From positions 28,850 to 92,849 of the forward strand of contig CAZBSE010000003.1 of the NCBI GenBank assembly GCA_964494385.1: 64,000 nt of DNA, given 5' to 3'. Source of the stretch: CAZBSE01 sp964494385. GTDB lineage: Bacteria > Actinomycetota > Humimicrobiia > Humimicrobiales > Humimicrobiaceae. This document shows positions 55,078 through 63,969 of the stretch, one piece after another (the stretch's first letter is position 1; the number at the start of each line of letters is the position of its first letter). The position numbers and the translations under genes were made by a program. The notes beneath the pieces were generated by a model, which saw only the letters and a list, made by a program, of their open reading frames with translations, had not been told where the DNA came from and ran no database searches.

Positions 55078-55242
55078 ATGGAAAAGTGGGAATGTCAGGT
55101 TTGCGGTTATATTTATGATCCTGAAAAAGGGGATCCTGAAAATAATATAAAATCCGGTACAAAGTTTGAAGACCTGCCTGACGATTGGGTTTGCCCTGAG
55201 TGCGGAGCATCTAAGGATGAATTCGAAGTTTATGAACCGTAA
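55078..55242 (+). CDS. rubredoxin
   Basis: A 54-residue protein starting at ATG 55078 (AAGGAG upstream) has both iron-binding motifs, [15 protein letters not shown] (residues 6-20) and [11 protein letters not shown] (about 39-49), and the [14 protein letters not shown] context. It is a complete rubredoxin, a one-electron carrier in anaerobes, often used in oxygen and peroxide defence. It is convergent with the homocysteine gene pair and divergent from nfeD. Confidence 0.97.
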   Translation: MEKWECQVCGYIYDPEKGDPENNIKSGTKFEDLPDDWVCPECGASKDEFEVYEP

Positions 55243-55259
55243 ATAATCATGAGCTGAAG

Positions 55260-55670
55260 TTATATATGCACTTTTATGGCGGAAACGGGGCAGCAGTCGA
55301 GACACAGCTCACATAAAATACATTTGTCTTTATTGAATTTCAATTTAGAGTTTTTGGTGTCAAGACTTAAAGCCTGAGTGATGCAGATTGAGGTGCAGAC
55401 ACCACAGTCCACACATTGGTTTCTGTCTATTATAATATCTTTTTCTGCTTCCTGGACAGGGACACCGGTACGGGACAGATATTTAATTGCCTGGTCAATC
55501 TGATTTTTATCACCCCTGAGCTCTATTAACATTTTACCTTCCATGTCAGGGGTTATTTCTGCTCTTAAGATATTGAATTCCAGGTTAAATTCTTTTACCA
55601 GTTTATATGTGATAGGTTTTGTTACAATTTTTTCCGGAAAACTCAAAACCAATTTCCTTTTTATCATCAT
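55260..55670 (-). CDS. NIL-domain 4Fe-4S protein (homocysteine synthesis partner)
   Basis: The 136-residue product has an N-terminal NIL domain (about 1-75) and two 4Fe-4S motifs, CVDCGVCTSIC and CILCELCLDCCP. It overlaps the DUF39 gene by four bases (ATGA). In Methanosarcina the same NIL-ferredoxin and DUF39 pair (MA1822/MA1821) is needed for sulfide-dependent homocysteine formation. Here it should play the same role, delivering electrons or sulfur. Confidence 0.88.
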   Translation of the reverse strand: MMIKRKLVLSFPEKIVTKPITYKLVKEFNLEFNILRAEITPDMEGKMLIELRGDKNQIDQAIKYLSRTGVPVQEAEKDIIIDRNQCVDCGVCTSICITQALSLDTKNSKLKFNKDKCILCELCLDCCPVSAIKVHI

Positions 55671-56833
55671 AGTTCCTCCTTGCTGAGGATTTCCAGACTG
55701 TTATATTTCTCTTCTGCGGGCAGGGGATTAACAGCGGCAGTTAAAAAGAATTTACCGTTTTTAATTTCTTTTTTAAGAACGTTTGCTATTTCCAGTGCCT
55801 TGGAATAACTTGAAATTGAGCCCGTTTGAACATATTTACCGTTAATTTTTATTTTTCCGCTCCTGAGCTGCTTATAATTTATTTTGCCATAAGAGGGCTT
55901 GTTTCTTCTCTGGACTGAATAGTCAATGATCTCGGTACATATATCTTCATCTTTAACCTTCAGGAATTCCACCATCTCCTGGTCAATCACGGGAATAGGA
56001 ATTCCAATACCCATAAACATAGAGACCCCATAATTATGAAAAGTGCATGCTCTCAGATATTCGGGTGTCATCTGTTTCAGATCACCTATGACAGCAAGGG
56101 TTCCCGCCGGGCCGCAGGGGGTGCCGTTTGCCAGTCTTTCCTTGCCCGGATTATGCTGCGAACCGTGCCAGGAGACGTAACCCTGGCTGCCTCCTAAAAA
56201 TATTCTGGTACCTATTCCAATGGTCCTATAATAAGGGTCATTTAGAAGCGGACTGAGCTGGCCTGCGCTGCAATAAGTGGCGTTGCCGCAATTAGGCAGC
56301 AGTTTCCCCATATAAGTATAAATTGTCCTGTTTGAAGAATTGGTAGCCACTGCATAATTCTGGTAAGCATTCCTGGGATTAAAAAGATAAGCCTGATTGA
56401 TGGTATCTATGGTTATGTATGTTTCAATTTCCCTGTTGGGATAACAATCGGTACCATATCCTGTTGCTTTAAGCTTAACCGGTTTTCCGGATATTAAATC
56501 TTCAATTACATGTGCACCGCCGTATCTGATCCCTTCTGTCTCTGAAAGTTCTGCGGCGCCGATGTATACGTCTACGGCGGCTATTCCTGCATATGCGGGT
56601 ACATCATTCAGCCACACTTTGGTCATTTTTATCGGCGGGTCCGAATGCCCGAAATTTATGAATGCACCTGTAGAGCACATGGGCCCGAAGGTTGCAGTGG
56701 TTACCACGTCTATGTCTTTGGCCGCTTTTTTTATCCCTTTTTCTTCTGCATATTCTATTATCTCTTCGGCATTAAGTACAAAGACCTTGCCGGTTTTTAT
56801 TTTTTCATTTATTTCTTCTATTGTTTTTGCCAT
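55667..56833 (-). CDS. DUF39 homocysteine biosynthesis protein
   Basis: The 388-residue product matches the DUF39 family: TTATFGPMCSTGAFINFGHSDPPIKM, LNDVPAYAGIAAVDVYIGAAELSE, YGGAHVIEDLI, TYMGKLLPNCGNATYCSAGQLSPLLNDP and GTRIFLGGSQGYVSWHGSQHNP. Several conserved Cys (CSTG, CGNATYCS) are present. The family forms homocysteine from aspartate semialdehyde with sulfide. It lacks the C-terminal CBS domains found in methanogen versions. It is an operon with the NIL-ferredoxin gene. Confidence 0.9.
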   Translation of the reverse strand: MAKTIEEINEKIKTGKVFVLNAEEIIEYAEEKGIKKAAKDIDVVTTATFGPMCSTGAFINFGHSDPPIKMTKVWLNDVPAYAGIAAVDVYIGAAELSETEGIRYGGAHVIEDLISGKPVKLKATGYGTDCYPNREIETYITIDTINQAYLFNPRNAYQNYAVATNSSNRTIYTYMGKLLPNCGNATYCSAGQLSPLLNDPYYRTIGIGTRIFLGGSQGYVSWHGSQHNPGKERLANGTPCGPAGTLAVIGDLKQMTPEYLRACTFHNYGVSMFMGIGIPIPVIDQEMVEFLKVKDEDICTEIIDYSVQRRNKPSYGKINYKQLRSGKIKINGKYVQTGSISSYSKALEIANVLKKEIKNGKFFLTAAVNPLPAEEKYNSLEILSKEEL

Positions 56834-57034
56834 AAAATATTTAAGTTCCCGCTTTTAATTTAATAGATTATGATACTCTAATATTGGTATTTTGCCAATA
56901 ATTGCCAGATAAGGCGAAAATAGATTTTTGGCTGTCTATATAATATAATTTTAAAAAAGTCATTAAAAGAGTACAAATTATAGTTTTAAGAAAAAAGAGC
57001 AACTTTTTTAAAGAAAGACAGTTAAGGAAAAGTA

Positions 57035-57223
57035 GTGAATCCAAAATTTAGAAACCCTATAATATTGAGTATTGTTGCGACCGTTTTTTTAATACCGGTT
57101 CTTATACTGACCATGTATTTATTTGATTCGATTAATTGGATAATGCTGATTGTAACTGCAGTTATTTATTTATCAATAATTTTTATGGTTTTTCTATATT
57201 ACAGCTGCTTTAAGAAAAAATAA
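57035..57223 (+). CDS. small two-helix membrane protein
   Basis: The 62-residue product has two membrane segments (about 9-29 and 34-56) and a basic C-terminal end. It uses GTG with AAGGAAAAG upstream and lies ten bases ahead of the UPF0280 gene, so they are likely co-transcribed. I recognise no family. Confidence 0.6.
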   Translation: MNPKFRNPIILSIVATVFLIPVLILTMYLFDSINWIMLIVTAVIYLSIIFMVFLYYSCFKKK

Positions 57224-57233
57224 TACTTGATCA

Positions 57234-58007
57234 ATGACACATAATGGCGACATAAATATTGAAAGGCTCTTTGCTGACATCCCCGGTCTGGATAAAGAAA
57301 TATACAGAAGTAAAGTCAGATATAAACAGAAATATAACTGGAGAATTTTATACAAATATAGTGATATTTTAATCAGCTGTGACACAGATATCAGTTTAAG
57401 ACTGGAGAAATCGATAAAAGAGATTTACTGCCTGCTGGAAACCCGCATAAAGGAAGACCCTGCTTTTCAAAAAAGCCTGTCTCCCCTGAAAAGTAAACCG
57501 GGGTACCACGCTATAATAAAAGAGATGTACCGCAAGACGGCAATTTTTAATGTCGGTCCCATGGCTGCTGTAGCCGGAGCGGTATGTGATTATATGGCAA
57601 ATAGCCTGGGCAGCCGCTGCAGGTGTCTGATAATAGAAAATGGCGGAGATGTGTTTATAAAAAGTAATGAAGATACCGATGTCGGCGTATATTTAAACAG
57701 TAAGTATTTTGCGGATAAAATATATTTAAAAGTAAAAGCGGCCGATACTCCCTGCGGCCTCTGTTCTTCATCAGGAAGTTTTGGTCATTCTCTCAGTATG
57801 GGTAAAAGTGATCTGGTAGTGGTAATGGCTAAATCAACAGTTACCTCAGACGGTGCCGCCACTGCGATTGCAAATAACATAAACAGCAAACGGGATATCT
57901 TCAAGACAATAAGCAATTATAAAAATATAAAAGATATTACCGGCATCCTGATTATAAAAGATGATAAATTGGGCATCTGGGGAAATATCGAACTTACGAA
58001 AAGTTAG
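57234..58007 (+). CDS. UPF0280 (ApbE-like) family protein
   Basis: The 257-residue product has the UPF0280 motifs: FNVGPMAAVAGAVCDYMA (about 104-121), LIIENGGDVFIKS, CGLCSSSGSFGHSLSMGKSDLVVVMAKS and SDGAATAIANNI. The family is related in fold to ApbE flavin transferases and is common in methanogens and anaerobes. Its function is not established. It is convergent with bactofilin. Confidence 0.88.
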   Translation: MTHNGDINIERLFADIPGLDKEIYRSKVRYKQKYNWRILYKYSDILISCDTDISLRLEKSIKEIYCLLETRIKEDPAFQKSLSPLKSKPGYHAIIKEMYRKTAIFNVGPMAAVAGAVCDYMANSLGSRCRCLIIENGGDVFIKSNEDTDVGVYLNSKYFADKIYLKVKAADTPCGLCSSSGSFGHSLSMGKSDLVVVMAKSTVTSDGAATAIANNINSKRDIFKTISNYKNIKDITGILIIKDDKLGIWGNIELTKS

Positions 58008-58009
58008 TC

Positions 58010-58429
58010 CTATTTTTGTTTTTGACCAGCAGTACCGGCTTTTTTTTCATCCTTTGTTTTAAATGCATCGGTATCTGAACCAATCAGGCTTTCTCCTTTG
58101 AATAATCCCCCCTTGGCTATGGTGAGGAGGGCATCTTTCTGGGTTAGGTTACCAATAAATTTTCCAGTGGGAGAAATCTCGACTTCTCCTGATGCGATCA
58201 TGTTACCCTTATAGGTACCGGCTATTAGAGCATCTTTAGTTATAATATTGGCTTCAATTTTTCCTTCTTTTCCAATCACAATCTCATTTTCAATTGTAAT
58301 CTCACCATTAACCGTTCCATCAATTCTTGCTGAACCCGGACATTTGATTTTCCCGTCTACTTTGACTCCTTCAGCAATAATGGTGATATTTTTTGACCCT
58401 TTTAAATCAATTCCTTTCCTCTGCAGCAT
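58010..58429 (-). CDS. bactofilin (polymer-forming cytoskeletal protein)
   Basis: The 139-residue product is almost all DUF583/bactofilin beta-helix: ITIIAEGVKVDGKIKCPGSARIDGTVNGEITIENEIVIG and further hydrophobic repeats to about residue 115. A Lys/Ala-rich tail follows. Bactofilins polymerise without nucleotides and place wall or motility enzymes. Unlike the protein at 47.8 kb, this one has no signal peptide and is cytoplasmic. Confidence 0.88.
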   Translation of the reverse strand: MLQRKGIDLKGSKNITIIAEGVKVDGKIKCPGSARIDGTVNGEITIENEIVIGKEGKIEANIITKDALIAGTYKGNMIASGEVEISPTGKFIGNLTQKDALLTIAKGGLFKGESLIGSDTDAFKTKDEKKAGTAGQKQK

Positions 58430-58599
58430 TTTTCTTCCTTTCTTATAGGCCTCCTGCTTTACAGCTATAAATTTCTTATTATAGTTTTTAGCAAGCTATT
58501 ATAACATTTTTTACCCAAAATTAATGGTAATTTTGCCGCTTTAAATTTTGCCCTTAAGAATATAGAATGGTTATAATCTATAAAAAGGAATTTAAAATT

Positions 58600-60339
58600 A
58601 TGAAAATAAAAGAGTCATTGATCTTGTTTATAACGCTGGCATCAGTATTTATACTGGTGTTAACAGCAGCCACTTCCTGTAATATTGCCGGAGAAGGCGG
58701 GTATGATATTTTAACGGATAAAGAGGATGGAGGCACAGCTGAGGCTGAAGATAAGCATGAAGAAGAACCTGCTTATGAGGAAGAGATTAGTTCGGTAAAT
58801 CTGTGGACCAGTGACCTTGTCCCGGAATTTATAGGCACTGAAATAAAATACGAGCTTGGTAAATTTTTTGACCGGGTAGAAGCGGTGCGCAGCAAGGAAG
58901 ATTCTGACGTATGGATTGAAATTGACCAAGGCCGCAACGATTTAAAAATAACATGGGTCCTGGCTCCCGTGGTCTCTTTTTTTAAGAATTTTGAACATAT
59001 ATCATATGAGGAGATAAAGAAGTTCTGGTACGGAGATAAAGAGGTTCTGAATTATTTATCGGCAGATGGTTCTGCTCCCCGGCTTATTTTAACGGAAAAC
59101 ATTTTTAAGGTGCTTGAAGAAATTTTGGGAGAAAATAGAAATGATAATATAAGGGTTGTAAGCGAACAGGATCTTCCATCAAATATTGAGGAGGACGGTG
59201 TTTTTTCGATAGTTCCTTTTGACAGCATTAATAAAAAATATAAAGTGCTTGACTTGGATGGCACGCTTGTCCTGGATAAAGATACGGATATCAGCAGTTA
59301 TCCGCTGGCCATAAGCATAAATGTGGAAAGCAAAGATATAAAATATAAAGAAACAATAGTTAAAAATTTATCAGATATTTTAATTACCAACAGGGATGCG
59401 GAAGAGCTGGTATCAGTTATTATGACCGGTGTCACGGCAATAGTCAGGCAGGTGGCAAGAAAAATAGAAAGAGATGGAGTCCTTTCTCCTGGTACGGAAA
59501 TTGCAGAGGTGTTGAAAAACGCAGATATTACACACATAAGTAATGAGCTGCCTTTTGTAGAGGGCTGTACGGGAACGAATCCCCAGGGTTTGGTTTTTTG
59601 CAGCAGTCCCGAATATATAGAGTTGCTGGAGTATGTTGGAACCGATGTAATTGAGTTGACTGGTAACCATATGAACGACTACGGAAATAAATGGATGTAT
59701 TATACCCTGGATATGTATGACGAGGAAGGCTGGCCCTATTTTGGCGGCGGGAGGAATCTTGAGGAATCATATAAGCCGGCTGTTTTCGAAATAGGAAGCA
59801 ATAAAATAGCATTTCTTGGCGCTAATACTTATGGCCCTGCCAGTAACTGGGCCACGAAAGATACACCCGGTTCGGCACGTATAAATGTGTGGGGTGAAGT
59901 AGAAAAAGAGGAAGATATGGAAAAGTACGAATCCATAATAAAGGAGTTAAAGGAAGATGGATATATAGTAATATTTACTTTTCAATACGAGGAAACCTAT
60001 AACTTTACTCCCACGGTTAATCAGGTTGCCGATTTTAGGAGGATAATAGATGCAGGAGCCGATATAGTAAGCGGAAGTCAGTCTCATTATCCAATGGGAG
60101 TCGAATTCAGGGGAAACGGCTTTATAAATTACGGGCTGGGTAATTTATTTTTTGGGCAGCAATCGGATATTATGGGAAATAACCCTGGAATAATCGCAAA
60201 GCACATTTTCTATAAGGGTGAACATATAAATACTATTTTAATTACTACCATGCTCAATGAATTCAGTCAGCCAAGACTTACTACTTCCGAAGAGAGAGTG
60301 GAGCTTATAGATTCTATCTTTGGCGGCAGTATAAGATAA
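58600..60339 (+). CDS. CapA-family lipoprotein (poly-gamma-glutamate-type metallophosphatase fold)
   Basis: The product has a lipoprotein signal with lipobox TSC near residue 28, an acidic linker and an unassigned middle domain (about 60-270). The C-terminal half is a CapA/PGA_cap domain (NADITHISNELPFVEG, DVIELTGNHMNDYG, GWPYFGGGRNLEE, IVSGSQSHYPMGVEF, INYGLGNLFF). The family metal ligands (Glu, Asn-His, Ser-x-x-His) are visible. ATG 58600 with AAAGGAA is chosen over 58567. It may act on a capsule or wall polymer; no capBC genes are present. Confidence 0.85.
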   Translation: MKIKESLILFITLASVFILVLTAATSCNIAGEGGYDILTDKEDGGTAEAEDKHEEEPAYEEEISSVNLWTSDLVPEFIGTEIKYELGKFFDRVEAVRSKEDSDVWIEIDQGRNDLKITWVLAPVVSFFKNFEHISYEEIKKFWYGDKEVLNYLSADGSAPRLILTENIFKVLEEILGENRNDNIRVVSEQDLPSNIEEDGVFSIVPFDSINKKYKVLDLDGTLVLDKDTDISSYPLAISINVESKDIKYKETIVKNLSDILITNRDAEELVSVIMTGVTAIVRQVARKIERDGVLSPGTEIAEVLKNADITHISNELPFVEGCTGTNPQGLVFCSSPEYIELLEYVGTDVIELTGNHMNDYGNKWMYYTLDMYDEEGWPYFGGGRNLEESYKPAVFEIGSNKIAFLGANTYGPASNWATKDTPGSARINVWGEVEKEEDMEKYESIIKELKEDGYIVIFTFQYEETYNFTPTVNQVADFRRIIDAGADIVSGSQSHYPMGVEFRGNGFINYGLGNLFFGQQSDIMGNNPGIIAKHIFYKGEHINTILITTMLNEFSQPRLTTSEERVELIDSIFGGSIR

Positions 60340-60376
60340 TGGTAATTAATTTTTCCGATTTACGGCAGAAGGGGTT

Positions 60377-61264
60377 ATGAGAGAGAATCTTAAAGAGTAC
60401 GCGATAGTAACTGACAGTGCGTCAGATATATCAGCGGAATTTGCACAAAAGTATTGCATAAATGTTGTTCCTATCTATATTCATTATAACGGGAAAGAGT
60501 TCAGAGATGGCATAGATATTAATCCAGGCAGAATCTACAGGCTTCAGAAAGAAAAGAAAGCAATATTTACATCTTCTTCCCCTTCACCCAGTGATTTTTT
60601 AAAGATTTACGAAAAGCTGCTTAAGAGATATAAGAAGGTTTTATCCATTCATATAAGTTCGAAACTATCTGCTGTTATAAAATCAGCCAGGATTGCAAGA
60701 GGGTTGCTTAAAGAAGAGAGAAGAATAAAGATATTCGATTCGCTGTCAGGTGCTATGGGTACCGGTTATATAGTGCTGACTGCTGCAAAGGCCGCCCTAA
60801 AAAAATATTCCTATGACAGGGCAATGCCTATGATTGCTTTTTTAAGGGATAACATCAAACTGTACGGCACCATTGATACTTTAAAATATTTAAGAAGAAG
60901 CGGGAGGGTCCCCGCCATTGCCAATTTCATATCCGGGATTCTGAAGATAAAGCCTCTTCTGGGAATTAAAAATGGAATAGTTGAAATGATTGGAATTGCT
61001 GTTACCAGGTATGGTTCACTTGTAGAGATAACCAGAAGAGTTATAAAGGATTTTAAAAATGAGAAATGGGTCATAGTTTCCATAATCCATACCCTGTCTT
61101 CTACGGAATCTGAGAGAATTATGAAAAAAATTCAATCTTCTCTGAGATGTGTTAATACTATCATTACAGAGTGCACGCCTGTTATCGGTGCCCATACCGG
61201 TCCCGGACTTATTGGAATAATTGTAAGTAAAGTGAATCAGGATATCGTTGATTTATTTATCTGA
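60377..61264 (+). CDS. DegV-family fatty-acid-binding protein
   Basis: The 295-residue product has DegV motifs: IVTDSASDISAEFA at the start, VVPIYIHYNGKEFRDGIDI, FTSSSPSPSDFLKIYEKLL, ISSKLSAVIKSA, FDSLSGAMGTG and TLKYLRRSGRVPAIANFISGILKIKPLL. DegV/FakB proteins present fatty acids to FakA kinase. It overlaps the convergent AMMECR1 gene by 12 bases. Confidence 0.92.
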   Translation: MRENLKEYAIVTDSASDISAEFAQKYCINVVPIYIHYNGKEFRDGIDINPGRIYRLQKEKKAIFTSSSPSPSDFLKIYEKLLKRYKKVLSIHISSKLSAVIKSARIARGLLKEERRIKIFDSLSGAMGTGYIVLTAAKAALKKYSYDRAMPMIAFLRDNIKLYGTIDTLKYLRRSGRVPAIANFISGILKIKPLLGIKNGIVEMIGIAVTRYGSLVEITRRVIKDFKNEKWVIVSIIHTLSSTESERIMKKIQSSLRCVNTIITECTPVIGAHTGPGLIGIIVSKVNQDIVDLFI

Positions 61265-61837
61265 AGGCTGGTCCCCAGAGTCTCTTTCTCCAAATACAGC
61301 GGCTGAAAAAATGAAGATTTCGCAGTTTTTTTGTTTATAACAGTCTCCGCTCAAACCGGCCTTGTAACAGGTTTGTTCCAGAAATTTAATTCGGTTCCAC
61401 CGGTGCTCTATGGCAACCTGTGGCAGAAGCAGACCCTGATAGTAATCCTTTTTTATAAATAATCCATGTTTTCCCACTTCAATCTGTTCAAGACTTTTAA
61501 TTTTTTGCAAAGGAGACAGCACGGAAATTTCAATATAAATGCTGCCGGCCTCCCGGGTTGAAACAGGAGGGAAGCGGGGATCTCTTAAAGCTGCCTCAGC
61601 GGCCATATTTCTTACTGTTTCCCACAGAGGATTTTCTGTTGTTATATTGCCTATGCATCCTCTCAAAGCACCATTATTATTATGCAGGGTAACAAATGCA
61701 CCGCATGCAGTGTTTAAAACACTATTGGTTATTTGATATTCAGGAGCTGCTAGGCCGCTGGATGCACTTATTATTGACTGCCTGGCAATTTTAATCAGTG
61801 TTTTTTTTTGCTCTGGAGTGAGATTTATATTTCTCAT
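61253..61837 (-). CDS. AMMECR1-domain protein (AmmeMemoRadiSam system protein A)
   Basis: The 194-residue product shows the AMMECR1 features: FVTLHNNNGALRGCIGNI (the LRGCIG signature), AAEAALRDPRFPPVSTRE, IEISVLSPLQKI, HGLFIKKDYYQGLLLPQVAIEHRW. It lies 48 bases downstream of a Memo-like gene, forming two thirds of the AmmeMemoRadiSam set. The radical SAM partner is not in the window. Function unknown. Confidence 0.9.
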   Translation of the reverse strand: MRNINLTPEQKKTLIKIARQSIISASSGLAAPEYQITNSVLNTACGAFVTLHNNNGALRGCIGNITTENPLWETVRNMAAEAALRDPRFPPVSTREAGSIYIEISVLSPLQKIKSLEQIEVGKHGLFIKKDYYQGLLLPQVAIEHRWNRIKFLEQTCYKAGLSGDCYKQKNCEIFIFSAAVFGERDSGDQPSDK

Positions 61838-61885
61838 GTTTTGCCGCCTTTTTTAATATAATATTCCAATCCAAATATTGATCTA

Positions 61886-62713
61886 TTAATTATAGAATGC
61901 TGCGGATATATATCCCACAACTGCACTCCTGTCACCTGTAATATCTCCGGAATTTCTGTAATTTAGGATTTTGGATTTATCTGCACCCAGGATTTTTGAG
62001 GCTATCATAGCAGAAATTACAGGACCGCCGCCGCACATCTCTGCGTTTCTGCTGATAAATTTTGACATTAGATTTTCTGAATCAAAACTACCTATAAGCT
62101 TTCCTGCTTCCTTGTCCAGGGAAACGGCGATATTATACGGATGGTAATGCGATAGGTCCGTACTTGCAATAATCAATATATTCTGGTTTTTAAAAAGATT
62201 CCCTATGGATTTACCAAGCTCATTTATATTTTGGCTGCTTTGCTGGCCTATTATTATAGGGACTATATTTATATCTTCAAATAATACCTGAAGGAAGGGA
62301 AGTTGAACCTCGAGGCTGTGTTCATCCATGTGCCCCTGCTTTGAAAACTTTATGCTGCTGCTGCTATCCACCAGAAGATTGCTTCTTTCCTTATCTATGC
62401 CTACTGGTCCCAGGGGAGTTCTATAAGCATCTCCGCCAAAGATAGAGATAAAATTGAAATATTCTGAATGTGAAGGCGCTATTATAAATATACTATCAAA
62501 TTTCTTGCCGTTTATTTGTTTGTAAGAATATGCAGCAACCTGGCCGGAATAAATATATCCGGCATGCGGGCATACAATTGCTTTAATATTTTCTATATCG
62601 TACAGTTCAGCCTTATCTAAAAATCCGTTTATCTGATGCTTGAGTTTACCGGGGTCACCGGGATAAAAACTACCCGCTGCGGTGCTTTCTCTGATATTTT
62701 CAAATGGTATCAT
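61886..62713 (-). CDS. Memo-family protein (AmmeMemoRadiSam system protein B)
   Basis: The 275-residue product shows the Memo motifs: REStaAGSFYPGDP at the start, CPHAGYIYSGQVAAYSY (His), IIAPSHSEYF (His), MDEHSLEVQLPFLQ, ASTDLSHYHPY and CGGGPVISAMI (Cys). These His/His/Cys residues form a metal site like that of extradiol dioxygenases. It is the first gene of a pair with AMMECR1. Confidence 0.9.
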   Translation of the reverse strand: MIPFENIRESTAAGSFYPGDPGKLKHQINGFLDKAELYDIENIKAIVCPHAGYIYSGQVAAYSYKQINGKKFDSIFIIAPSHSEYFNFISIFGGDAYRTPLGPVGIDKERSNLLVDSSSSIKFSKQGHMDEHSLEVQLPFLQVLFEDINIVPIIIGQQSSQNINELGKSIGNLFKNQNILIIASTDLSHYHPYNIAVSLDKEAGKLIGSFDSENLMSKFISRNAEMCGGGPVISAMIASKILGADKSKILNYRNSGDITGDRSAVVGYISAAFYN

Positions 62714-62939
62714 GATAATCCTCCCGGGGTATTATTTTCTCAGAATTGTTAAAAATTTCAGGATTTACTACTTTTATAATTATATTTAAATTGGTATTTT
62801 TTTAAAAGTAATATAATATTTGAGCCGGTTTAAATCAAACGGTAAAAAAATTGGATAGCTATAGAATCAAGAACAAGAAATTGAAATATTTTTTGAAAAA
62901 AGGTATCCTGTTGTAAAACTATAAGGCGGGTGAATTTAA

Positions 62940-63875
62940 ATGAATTATATTCTGGGAGTTGATGGAGGGGGAATAAAAACTACAGTACAAATTGCAACCA
63001 TCTCTGGAGAAAAAGTTAGTGGAATGGTCTCAGGGTCCAGCAGCTATAAAAGTGTTGGAATAAAGGAAGCAATTGAAAATCTCAATACCGGAATATTTAG
63101 TGCCATTAAAAATTTAAAATCACCAAAAGATATATTTTTTGCAAGTTCTTGCTTTGGCTTTGCCGGCAATAATAATGAAGGGGATATAGAAATTTACAAG
63201 AGAATTGTTTTTAATAATAGACTCAGCAGCTATCTGGATCCGAAAAAAACCATTATCTGCAATGATACCAGGATAGGTCTTGAATTGGGAAGTGAGAATA
63301 AAAATAAAATAATAATTATTGCCGGAACCGGTTCTAATTGCTTTGGAGTTAATCAAAAAGGTGAAAAGGTAAAGGCAAATGGCTGGGATTATATTCTTGC
63401 CGATGAAGGCAGTGGGTACCAGGTGGGCCTCAAAGCGCTGAAGGCAGTTATGAGAGCTTATGATGGACGCGGCAAGAAAACCTTACTGTCTAAAACGATT
63501 TTAAAAGAAAAGAATTTGAAAAACATAATAGAATTAACAAAATGGACATATGAGGACGCGTTTCCGAAAGGCAGGATCGGTTCGCTGGCGAAAACAGTAT
63601 GCGAAACTGCGGAAATGGGAGATAAGGCAAGTATTCAAATTTTTAAGGAAGAAAGCGAAGAAGTAATAATTTCAATTAATACCGTTGCACAAAAACTGGG
63701 CTTTAAGAATAAAAATTTTGATCTTGTCTTTGTGGGTGGATTATTTAAGTGTGAAAAGTATTTTAAGAATATTATAAGCAGTAAGCTGAAGAAGATTTTT
63801 CCAGGTATTAATTTTATGCCGCTTTTAGCAAATCCTGCAGCGGGAGCTGTAGCACTGGCCATTAAAAATATGTAA
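62940..63875 (+). CDS. BadF/BadG-type ATPase, N-acetylglucosamine-kinase-like
   Basis: The 311-residue product has the ASKHA-fold phosphate motifs: GVDGGGIKTTVQIA at the start, ICNDTRIGLELG, IIAGTGSNCFGVN and ILADEGSGYQVGLKAL (the sugar kinase signature), and VFVGGLFKCEKYF. It lacks the Cys ligands expected for dehydratase activators. A kinase for N-acetylglucosamine or a related sugar is the best guess. It is single and has a weak ribosome binding site. Confidence 0.85.
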   Translation: MNYILGVDGGGIKTTVQIATISGEKVSGMVSGSSSYKSVGIKEAIENLNTGIFSAIKNLKSPKDIFFASSCFGFAGNNNEGDIEIYKRIVFNNRLSSYLDPKKTIICNDTRIGLELGSENKNKIIIIAGTGSNCFGVNQKGEKVKANGWDYILADEGSGYQVGLKALKAVMRAYDGRGKKTLLSKTILKEKNLKNIIELTKWTYEDAFPKGRIGSLAKTVCETAEMGDKASIQIFKEESEEVIISINTVAQKLGFKNKNFDLVFVGGLFKCEKYFKNIISSKLKKIFPGINFMPLLANPAAGAVALAIKNM

Positions 63876-63921
63876 GATTTAGAAGCATCACTCTGCCTGT
63901 TGAGTTTTATATCGCAATATC

Positions 63922-63950
63922 TTGACATTATAATAACCTATGATGATAAT
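63922..63950 (+). promoter_or_regulatory. promoter of the tRNA gene
   Basis: TTGACA (63922-63927), 17 bases and GATAAT (63945-63950) make a near-consensus promoter with the tRNA starting about 20 bases later. Confidence 0.7.
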
Positions 63951-63969
63951 GATTAGGCAAAATTGATTT

